10,575 nucleotides of DNA from an uncultured bacterium. GTDB lineage: Bacteria > Actinomycetota > Actinomycetes > S36-B12. The DNA lies in the NCBI GenBank assembly GCA_903954205.1, contig CAJBMR010000416.1:1-10575 (forward strand), written 5' to 3'. Both the position numbers and the translations under genes were made by a program. Positions within the stretch are counted from its first letter, which is position 1; each line of letters opens with the position of its first letter. Positions 1 through 5,832 of the stretch are shown here, piece after piece. The notes under the pieces were generated by a model. The model ran no database searches. It worked only from the letters and a program-made list of their open reading frames with translations, and had not been told where the DNA came from.

Positions 1-1452
1 CGCCTGCTCGCAGATGGCGAAACTCCGGTCGGCCTCTACCGCAAGCTCGCCCAGGAGCGACCCGGCACCTTCCTACTGGAGTCGGCGGAGCATGGCCGCG
101 CGTACTCGCGCTTCTCCTTCATCGGCGTCCGCAGCAGCGCACTTCTCACCGAACGCGACGGCGCCGTGGCCTGGTGGGGCACGCCCCCGCTCGACGTCCC
201 GCGCCAGGGCGATCCGCTGACGGCGCTGCGCGCCACCGTCGAGCTCCTGCGCACCGACCGCGCCGAGGGCCTGCCTCCCCTCACCGGAGGCATGGTCGGC
301 TACCTGGCCTACGACGCCGTCCGCCGGTGGGAGCGCGTCGCCGATGGCAATCCCGATGAGTTGCGCGTGCCTGAGCTCGGCTTCCTCCTCGCGACCGACC
401 TCGCGGTCCTGGACCATGCCGACGGCACGGTGCTGCTCATCGCCAACGCCGTGAACGTCGACAACACCGACGAGCGCATGGATGAGGCGTGGCACGACGC
501 CATCGCGCGGCTCGATGCCATGGAACGCGATCTCGAGCAGCCGGCTCCATCCACGGTGGCGACCTACGATCCGGACGCGACCACCGAGGTCCTCGCTCGC
601 ACGACACCGGAGGAGTTCCGGGAGAGCGTCCGAGCGGCCCAGGAGCTCATTCGCGCCGGTGATGCCTTCCAGGTCGTCGTCTCGCAGCGGTTCGACGCCC
701 GCTGCCCGGCGAGCGCTCTCGATGTCTACCGCGTGCTGCGCGTCACGAATCCCAGCCCCTACATGTACCTGCTGCGCATTCCGCGGGTCGATGGGCAGGG
801 CGTGGACTTCGACATCGTGGGTTCATCGCCGGAGGCGCTGGTCACGGTGAACGAAGGTCGATGCCGCGTGCATCCCATCGCGGGGACGCGCCCGCGTGGC
901 GCGACAGCCGAGGAGGATGCGGCACTTGTCGAGGGTCTCCTGGCCGACGAGAAGGAGCGTGCGGAGCACCTCATGCTCGTGGACCTCGGGCGCAACGACC
1001 TCGGGCGCGTCTGTCTCCCCGGATCGGTTGAGGTCGTCGAGTTCATGCAGGTCGAGCGCTACTCCCATGTGATGCACCTGGTCTCGACCGTCGTGGGGGC
1101 GCTCGAGCCGGACCGCACGGCGCTCGATGCCCTTGTCGCGACCTTCCCGGCCGGCACGCTGTCGGGTGCGCCGAAGCCCCGCGCGATGTCGATCATCGAC
1201 GACCTGGAGCCCGCTCGCCGAGGCCTCTATGGCGGCGTGGTCGGCTACGTCGACTTCGCGGGCGACCTCGATACGGCCATCGCCATCCGCACCGCGCTCA
1301 TTCGTGGCGATCACGCACATGTCCAGGCGGGTGCCGGTGTCGTGGCGGACTCCGATCCTGCCTCCGAGGACGCCGAGTGCCGGGCGAAGGCGGCCGCCGT
1401 GCTCCGTGCGGTGGCGATCGCCGGCAGCCTGCGCGGAATTGGAGACGCGTGA
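1..1452 (+). CDS. trpE: Anthranilate synthase component I, 5' end outside the window
   Basis: Catalyses chorismate plus ammonia (or glutamine with the TrpG subunit) to anthranilate, the first committed step of tryptophan synthesis, in the cytosol. The frame is open from base 1, so the gene begins upstream; 483 codons are visible and, against a usual length near 500, only a few dozen residues at most seem missing. The N-terminal LLES motif (bases 73-84), which in this family forms part of the tryptophan feedback-inhibition site, is present. The C-terminal chorismate-binding domain is complete: NPSPYMYLLR, GSSPEAL, PIAGTRPRG, DEKERAEHLMLVDLGRNDLG, FPAGTLSGAPKPRAM, and the late GAGVVADSDP motif followed by a conserved E..E...KA pattern. 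No TrpG domain is fused, so a separate TrpG is expected elsewhere. The stop codon shares one base with the next gene's start (TGATG), indicating an operon with translational coupling. The GTG at 166 is internal and not the true start. Confidence 0.97.
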   Translation, partial: RLLADGETPVGLYRKLAQERPGTFLLESAEHGRAYSRFSFIGVRSSALLTERDGAVAWWGTPPLDVPRQGDPLTALRATVELLRTDRAEGLPPLTGGMVGYLAYDAVRRWERVADGNPDELRVPELGFLLATDLAVLDHADGTVLLIANAVNVDNTDERMDEAWHDAIARLDAMERDLEQPAPSTVATYDPDATTEVLARTTPEEFRESVRAAQELIRAGDAFQVVVSQRFDARCPASALDVYRVLRVTNPSPYMYLLRIPRVDGQGVDFDIVGSSPEALVTVNEGRCRVHPIAGTRPRGATAEEDAALVEGLLADEKERAEHLMLVDLGRNDLGRVCLPGSVEVVEFMQVERYSHVMHLVSTVVGALEPDRTALDALVATFPAGTLSGAPKPRAMSIIDDLEPARRGLYGGVVGYVDFAGDLDTAIAIRTALIRGDHAHVQAGAGVVADSDPASEDAECRAKAAAVLRAVAIAGSLRGIGDA

Positions 1453-2129
1453 TGCCCGCGGGCCGTCGTTTCGCCGGCGTCCTGCTGGTGCTCGGGCTCG
1501 CCTCCCTCGGCGTGCTCGTGTCCTACGCCGCGACCTGGGTCGTGGCACTCGTGCCTGTCTTCGCGGGATCCGCAGCCGATGCGGCTCCCGCGCGCGAGGT
1601 CACCCTCGCGGGGCGCGACCTCGCACCGCTGGGCGGAGCCATGGGTTGGGTCGGTCTCGCGGCAATCGCGGCACTGCTCGCCACACGCACATGGGGGCGG
1701 CGGGTCACGGGGGCGGTTGTGCTGCTGGCCGGCGGTGCTGCGGGTGCGAGCGCCGTTGCCTTCGGGCTGACCGAGGCGGCGACCGGAGGCGGCGGCACGT
1801 TTGTCGCGGCCGCGCTGGGAGATGCGGCGGAAGCCGACTCGACGTCGGTGAGCATCACCGCGTGGTGGCTGCTGGCGGTCCTCTCCGGTCTGGCGATGCT
1901 GGTGTGCGGGCTGCTCGCCCTGCTGGACGGCCCGGCATGGCCGCGGCTCGGTGCTCGATACTCGCGATCCGAGAGCGCCACCAGCGCGCCGAGCGCCGCT
2001 GCCGCCTGGGATGCACTCGATCGGGGAGAGGATCCCACTCTCGTCGACGAGCCCCGCGACTCGGCGGGCACGATCCCTGGTTCAATGGGGAGCGCACCAC
2101 CCGATACCCGGTCCGAGGAGGAGCGATGA
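1452..2129 (+). CDS. Trp biosynthesis-associated membrane protein (TIGR02234-type)
   Basis: An integral membrane protein of 225 residues and unknown biochemical role. It matches the actinobacterial family named for its position beside trp genes. Four hydrophobic segments can be seen at about residues 8-35, 60-77, 84-106 and 135-158. The polar C-terminal tail carries AWDALDRGEDPT (residues 185-196), which I recall as the family's most conserved tail motif. The ATG at 1452 is chosen because it overlaps the trpE stop as TGATG and has a GGAG Shine-Dalgarno eight bases upstream; the same frame extends upstream to 1377 but only inside trpE. Its stop overlaps the following small gene by four bases (ATGA). 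Position suggests a part in tryptophan synthesis, transport or sensing, but nothing in the sequence proves this. Confidence 0.85.
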   Translation: MPAGRRFAGVLLVLGLASLGVLVSYAATWVVALVPVFAGSAADAAPAREVTLAGRDLAPLGGAMGWVGLAAIAALLATRTWGRRVTGAVVLLAGGAAGASAVAFGLTEAATGGGGTFVAAALGDAAEADSTSVSITAWWLLAVLSGLAMLVCGLLALLDGPAWPRLGARYSRSESATSAPSAAAAWDALDRGEDPTLVDEPRDSAGTIPGSMGSAPPDTRSEEER

Positions 2130-2329
2130 GCGCCGGCAATCACGGTTCCACCCCAGCGGCATGGACTCTCGTCGTCCTGATCACGCTGGGCGTCATCGTG
2201 TCCACCGTGGGTCTGGTCATGGGCTCATGGCTGGCCTTCTGGGTGGGCGTGGGAATCGTCGCCCTCGGGGGCATCGTCGGTGGCGTAATGAAGTCAGCCG
2301 GCCTCGGCAAGCCACGTCAGCACGCCTGA
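2126..2329 (+). CDS. Small HGxxPAAW-family membrane protein
   Basis: A 67-residue protein of unknown function. The signature HGSTPAAW lies at residues 6-13 and is followed directly by two hydrophobic segments, about residues 14-32 and 34-56, and a short basic tail. The family (HGxxPAAW, also DUF6704-like; the name is from memory) is a regular neighbour of trpE and trpC in actinobacteria. The ATG is well supported: a strong Shine-Dalgarno (GGAGGAG) lies just upstream and the start overlaps the previous stop as ATGA. It is therefore almost certainly co-translated with the preceding membrane protein, with which it may form a complex (inference). Confidence 0.85.
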   Translation: MSAGNHGSTPAAWTLVVLITLGVIVSTVGLVMGSWLAFWVGVGIVALGGIVGGVMKSAGLGKPRQHA

Positions 2330-2355
2330 CGTTCGCCATCGCATCCACGGCTGCC

Positions 2356-3045
2356 TTGCCTCCCGCCGATCGCAAGCCGCTCGTCCTCATCGTCGAGGAC
2401 GAGGCGCCGATCGCTGATGTCCTGAGGCTCTACCTCGAACGCGCGGGCTATGTCGTCGCCGTCGAATCCGATGGTGTGCGTGGGCTCATCGCCGTGCGCG
2501 ATCAGCACCCGGACGCGATCATCCTCGACGTCGGCCTGCCCGGCATGGATGGCACGGAGATTTGCCGTCGCATGCGCGCCGGGGGCGACTGGACTCCGGT
2601 GCTCTTCTGCACTGCCCGCGACGATGAGGTCGACCGCGTCCTTGGGCTCGAGATGGGCGGAGACGACTACATCACCAAGCCCTTCAGCCCGCGTGAAGTC
2701 GTCGCTCGCGTCAAGGTGGCTTTGCGTCACGCGCAGTCCACCGAGGTGACCGGGGAGGTCGTGACCATGGGTCGCGTCACGCTCGACCGGGGTGCGCGAC
2801 GTGTCCTGGTAGAGGGCGACGAGATCGCGCTCACCGCCACGGAGTTCGATCTCCTCGCCTATCTCATGCAGCATCCGGGGCGCGTGATCACTCGCGACCA
2901 TCTCCTCGAGGAGGTTTGGGGATACGCCTCCGCCGTGGGGACCCGCACCGTGGACGTCCATGTCGCCCAGGTGCGCTCCAAGCTCGGCGATGCGAGCCCC
3001 ATCCGGACCGTCCGAGGCGTGGGCTACTCGGCAGAGTCGTCATGA
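2356..3045 (+). CDS. OmpR-family two-component response regulator
   Basis: DNA-binding response regulator of 229 residues if it starts at the TTG at 2356. The receiver domain (about residues 8-122) has the acidic pocket E14-D15, the phosphoacceptor D58 in IILDVGLPGMDG, T86 in CTARDD and K108 in YITKPF. The C-terminal winged helix (about 132-226) shows LTATEFDLLAYLMQHPGRV, the VWGY segment and the closing VDVHVAQVRSKLG and RTVRGVGY motifs typical of OmpR/PhoB proteins. The start is uncertain: no in-frame ATG or GTG lies between the previous gene and the receiver domain. TTG 2356 leaves a normal N-terminus but has no clear Shine-Dalgarno; a CTG at 2326, overlapping the previous stop as CTGA, would add ten residues. 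The stop overlaps the sensor kinase start as ATGA. The target genes cannot be read from the sequence. Confidence 0.93.
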   Translation: MPPADRKPLVLIVEDEAPIADVLRLYLERAGYVVAVESDGVRGLIAVRDQHPDAIILDVGLPGMDGTEICRRMRAGGDWTPVLFCTARDDEVDRVLGLEMGGDDYITKPFSPREVVARVKVALRHAQSTEVTGEVVTMGRVTLDRGARRVLVEGDEIALTATEFDLLAYLMQHPGRVITRDHLLEEVWGYASAVGTRTVDVHVAQVRSKLGDASPIRTVRGVGYSAESS

Positions 3046-4418
3046 AACGGCTGGGGATCCTCCCCGCGACCGTCCTGCTCGCCGTCGCGGTGGCCACGAT
3101 CGCCGCCGTTGTTGCCGCACTCGTGTCACTGCCCCTCATCCGCGGCAACGCCGAGGCGCTCGCCACCGCCGAGCTCGCTCGCCTCGCGGATCTCACGGCC
3201 ACGGCCCTGCGCGTCGATCCCCAGGGACGCTATGTCCTCCCGCCACGCGTGGCAGGGGTGCTCCAAGCCGAGCAGGTGACCGCCTATGTCGTGGGTCCAG
3301 GCGCGGAGGAACTCCCCGAGGGCGTGACCACCGACGAGGTTGCCGCTGTCACGACGGGCTCGGGAGTGGAGGCCCAGGCCGAGACATCGGCGGGCACGGT
3401 CCTCGTCGTCGGCAGGCCCTTCGAGCCGGGCTTCGGGGTGATTCTCGTGCAGCCCTTGTCGGTGGCGGGCGGCACGGCGACCGAGCTCATCGCGCGGCTT
3501 CTCATCGCTCTCGTCATCGGACTGGCCATTGCCGTCGCGATTGCGCTGGTCGCGGGCGCCTGGCTCACGACACCCCTGCGTCGCGCGGCTGACGCTGCCC
3601 TGCGCCTGGGCAGGGGTGAGCGCGGCATCCACGTCCGTCCGGAGGGGCCCGCCGAGGTGGCTGACATGGCCGAAGCGCTCAATCGACTCGCGGCGGCTCT
3701 CGCGGTGTCGGAAGGGCGTCAGCGGGAGTTCCTGCTCTCGGTCTCCCACGAGCTGCGCACACCCATCACCTCCGTGCGCGGATACGCCGAGGCGCTCGCA
3801 GACGGCCTCGTCGAAGGTGAAGATGTCGCGCGCACCGGCTCCGTCATGGCGGCCGAGACGCACCGCCTGGACCGCCTGGTGAGCGACCTACTCGACCTCG
3901 CGCGCCTGCGCGCCGACGACTTCGTCATCGAGTGCGTCGACGTCGATCTCGGTGAGATGCTCAACGACGCCTCCGAGGTGTGGGCGGACCGGTGTGAGCG
4001 CGCGGACATTGCCCTGCGTGCGGAAGTGCCTGCGACGCCGGTGATCGTGCGCGCGGACCCGCTGAGACTGCGGCAGGTGATCGACAACCTCGCTGAGAAC
4101 GCGCTTCGCGTCGTACCCGTGGGCGGGGTCATCGTGATGACAGGCGGGGCCGAAGGCGACTGGGGAGTCGTCGAGGTGCGCGACTCCGGCCCCGGTCTCG
4201 CCCCTGAGGATCGCGACGTGGCCTTCGAGCCGGGGATCCTGCATGAGCGGTATCGGGGGCTGCGCCCCGTGGGCACCGGCCTCGGCCTCGCTCTCGTGGG
4301 AAGGCTCGCGACCGGCATGGACGGCTGGGCGCGCGCAGGCTCGGCGGCCGAGGGAGGGGCCTCCTTCACGGTGGGGGTTCCACTCGCGGTCGCGCCTGAC
4401 CGGGCGGGATCGGCGTAG
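3042..4418 (+). CDS. Membrane sensor histidine kinase, partner of the upstream regulator
   Basis: A 458-residue sensor kinase that should autophosphorylate and pass phosphate to the overlapping upstream regulator. Order of parts: TM1 (about residues 7-34), an extracytoplasmic sensor region of about 115 residues with no domain I recognise, TM2 (about 150-175), a HAMP linker (about 176-228), the dimerisation/phosphoacceptor helix with SHELRTP (H236), then the ATPase domain with the N box (N353 in DNLAENALR), G1 box (D381 in RDSGPGL) and G2 box (GTGLGLAL, 411-418). The usual F-box (FERFYR-like) between G1 and G2 is replaced by FEPGILHERYRG; I believe some actinobacterial kinases have a similar segment, so this need not mean loss of activity. 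The ATG at 3042 overlaps the regulator stop by four bases. The ligand is unknown. Confidence 0.94.
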   Translation: MKRLGILPATVLLAVAVATIAAVVAALVSLPLIRGNAEALATAELARLADLTATALRVDPQGRYVLPPRVAGVLQAEQVTAYVVGPGAEELPEGVTTDEVAAVTTGSGVEAQAETSAGTVLVVGRPFEPGFGVILVQPLSVAGGTATELIARLLIALVIGLAIAVAIALVAGAWLTTPLRRAADAALRLGRGERGIHVRPEGPAEVADMAEALNRLAAALAVSEGRQREFLLSVSHELRTPITSVRGYAEALADGLVEGEDVARTGSVMAAETHRLDRLVSDLLDLARLRADDFVIECVDVDLGEMLNDASEVWADRCERADIALRAEVPATPVIVRADPLRLRQVIDNLAENALRVVPVGGVIVMTGGAEGDWGVVEVRDSGPGLAPEDRDVAFEPGILHERYRGLRPVGTGLGLALVGRLATGMDGWARAGSAAEGGASFTVGVPLAVAPDRAGSA

Positions 4419-4421
4419 TCT
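4416..4421 (+). promoter_or_regulatory. Probable -10 box for leaderless transcription of the DUF2752 gene
   Basis: TAGTCT fits the actinobacterial -10 consensus TANNNT and is followed by exactly six bases and then the ATG at 4428, so transcription would begin at the start codon. Its first three bases are the TAG stop codon of the histidine kinase. No convincing -35 box is visible. There is no Shine-Dalgarno in the nine-base gap, which also favours a leaderless start. Confidence 0.5.
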
Positions 4422-4427
4422 GGCCGC

Positions 4428-4892
4428 ATGGCCCTTGTACCGGTGCAGGCCTCGGCTGAGCCCACGGTGGACGCGCGTCCGCGCGCACGCCGGCTCGTGG
4501 CGCCACTGGCTACGGCGGCCGGCGTGCTCCTCGCGACGGGCTACATCCGCTTCGTCGATCCGAATGAACCGGGGCACTACCCCCTGTGCCCGACGCTGGC
4601 GCTCCTCGGAGTGGACTGTCCCGGCTGCGGAGGTCTGCGTGCGACCCATGCGCTGGCAAACGGCGACATTGCAGCGGCGATCGACCACAATGCGCTGTTC
4701 GTCGCGCTCGTGCCCCTCCTGATCGGGCTGTGGGCCGTGTGGATGTATCGCGCGTGGACCGGGGTGACTCCCGCACGCACACCCACGCGAGACGTGATCT
4801 CGCGTGCTGCGCCAATCGTCATCCTGGTCATTGCCATGGCCTTCGCGGTCGTGCGCAATTTTGTGCCGTTCCTCGGCTCGGGAGCGGGTTGA
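4428..4892 (+). CDS. DUF2752-family membrane protein
   Basis: A 154-residue membrane protein of unknown function. The family signature is clear: a cysteine at C54 in YPLCP, then CPGCGGLR at residues 64-71 (C64 and C67), followed by a conserved RATHAL stretch. Hydrophobic segments lie at about residues 24-41, 88-108 and 127-143. The CPxCG arrangement resembles a metal-binding knuckle or redox pair, but no activity can be inferred with confidence. DUF2752 genes are commonly found close to trpC in actinobacteria, so its place here is conserved. It follows the kinase by nine bases, yet the -10-like box overlapping the kinase stop suggests its own leaderless transcript. Confidence 0.88.
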   Translation: MALVPVQASAEPTVDARPRARRLVAPLATAAGVLLATGYIRFVDPNEPGHYPLCPTLALLGVDCPGCGGLRATHALANGDIAAAIDHNALFVALVPLLIGLWAVWMYRAWTGVTPARTPTRDVISRAAPIVILVIAMAFAVVRNFVPFLGSGAG

Positions 4893-4969
4893 CCTGCGCG
4901 CGTCCGCTCGGCGGAGCTCGTCAGGGGCGGCTGCGCCGGGCCGGGTGAGCAATGACGGCTCGGCTGTGG

Positions 4970-4975
4970 CACTCT
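4970..4975 (+). promoter_or_regulatory. Possible -10 box upstream of the trpC leader ORF and trpC
   Basis: CACTCT keeps the most important -10 positions (A2 and T6) but has C instead of T at position 1. It is six bases upstream of a GTG at 4982, the same geometry as the -10-like boxes at 4416 and 9779. It lies in the only sizeable gap of the window (4893-5022), where a promoter for trpCBA would be expected. No good -35 box was found. Two small GC hairpins upstream (4903-4915 and 4928-4938) could mark the end of the DUF2752 transcript, but neither has a T-tract. Confidence 0.35.
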
Positions 4976-4981
4976 GACGAC

Positions 4982-5023
4982 GTGAGAGCGCGGACGTCAC
5001 GCCTGGCCTGCGGGGGTGAGTGA
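4982..5023 (+). CDS. Possible 13-codon leaderless leader ORF before trpC
   Basis: Starting at GTG 4982, exactly six bases after the CACTCT box, an ORF encodes MRARTSRLACGGE and stops at TGA 5021-5023. That stop shares its last base with the trpC ATG (TGATG). Translation of this mini-ORF would thus deliver ribosomes to trpC. It contains no tryptophan codon, so it is not a classical trp attenuator peptide. It includes AGA as the second codon, likely rare at this GC content, and one cysteine codon. A short inverted repeat (CGTGA 4981-4985, TCACG 4997-5001) spans its start. The alternative is plain non-coding leader sequence, since an ORF this short can occur by chance. Confidence 0.3.
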   Translation: MRARTSRLACGGE

Positions 5024-5832
5024 TGACTGTCCTCGACGACATCATCGCGGGAGTCCGCGACGACCTCGATAGGCGCATGGCCGCAACCCCCTTGGATGAC
5101 GTCAAGGCCGCCGCGGCCCGCATGCCCGCCCCGCGCGATGCCGAGGGCGTCCTGAGGGAGCCTGGTGTCGGCGTCATCGCCGAGGTGAAGCGTGCAAGTC
5201 CGAGCAAGGGCCGGCTCGCCGAGATCGACGACCCCGCGCAGCTCGCACGCGACTACGAAGCTGGCGGGGCGCGATGCATCAGCGTCCTCACGGAGCAGCG
5301 CCGATTCGGTGGATCACTCGACGACCTGCGCGAGGTGCGCTGCGCCGTCGACATCCCGGTGCTCCGCAAGGACTTCATCGTCGCGAGTTATCAGTTGTGG
5401 GAGGCGCGGGCACATGGCGCCGACGTCGTCCTGCTCATCGTCGCGGCGCTGGAGCAGAACGCCCTCGTGAGTCTCATCGAGCGCACGCGGTCCCTCGGGA
5501 TGACGCCGCTGGTCGAGGTGCACGAGGCCGATGAGGTGGGCCGCGCACTCGATGCGGGAGCCACGATCATCGGAGTCAATGCCCGCAACCTGAAGACCCT
5601 CGAGGTCGATCGGGGCACCTTCGCCCGGTTGGCGCCCCTCATCCCCGATTCCTGCCTGCGTATCGCCGAGTCCGGAGTGCGCGACCCCCGCGACCTCATC
5701 GCCTACGCCGAGTCCGGTGCCGACGCCGTACTCGTGGGCGAGAGCTTGGCGACGTCCCCCGACCCGAGGGTCGCGGTGCACGATCTGGTCACCGCAGGCT
5801 CGCATCCTGCGCTCAGGGGCGCGCGTGGCTAG
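5023..5832 (+). CDS. trpC: Indole-3-glycerol phosphate synthase
   Basis: Converts carboxyphenylamino-deoxyribulose 5-phosphate to indole-3-glycerol phosphate, the fourth chemical step of tryptophan synthesis; cytosolic (beta-alpha)8 barrel. Its 269 residues match the usual length for a single-function enzyme, so no TrpF domain is fused. Catalytic residues of the family can be placed: E54 and K56 in IAEVKRASPSKG, K116 in LRKDFI, E165 in LVEVHEADE, N186 in GVNARNL and E216 in RIAESGV; the phosphate site GADAVLVGESL closes the barrel. ATG 5023 is preferred over the GTG at 5020 because a G-rich Shine-Dalgarno (GGGGG at 5012-5016) lies six bases upstream. The gene ends inside trpB, overlapping it by eight bases. 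Confidence 0.97.
   Translation: MTVLDDIIAGVRDDLDRRMAATPLDDVKAAAARMPAPRDAEGVLREPGVGVIAEVKRASPSKGRLAEIDDPAQLARDYEAGGARCISVLTEQRRFGGSLDDLREVRCAVDIPVLRKDFIVASYQLWEARAHGADVVLLIVAALEQNALVSLIERTRSLGMTPLVEVHEADEVGRALDAGATIIGVNARNLKTLEVDRGTFARLAPLIPDSCLRIAESGVRDPRDLIAYAESGADAVLVGESLATSPDPRVAVHDLVTAGSHPALRGARG

Noticed and set aside
166..1452. GTG at 166 as the start of trpE
   Set aside because: The same frame is open back to base 1 and the upstream part encodes the conserved LLES region, so the gene begins before the window.
1127..2125. In-frame upstream extension of the HGxxPAAW protein
   Set aside because: The extension is an Arg-rich shadow of trpE and the membrane protein; the ATG at 2126 has a strong Shine-Dalgarno and the family signature directly after it.
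4982..5020. Classical tryptophan attenuator peptide upstream of trpC
   Set aside because: The mini-ORF has no Trp codons and no terminator hairpin follows before trpC, so transcription attenuation by Trp codons is not supported.
3888..5207. Minus-strand open frame of 439 codons opposite the kinase, DUF2752 and trpC
   Set aside because: The composition is Arg/Ala/Ser/His-rich, as reverse frames of GC-rich genes are, and no domain is recognisable; it spans several real genes. The similar frame at 5813-7132 was rejected for the same reason.
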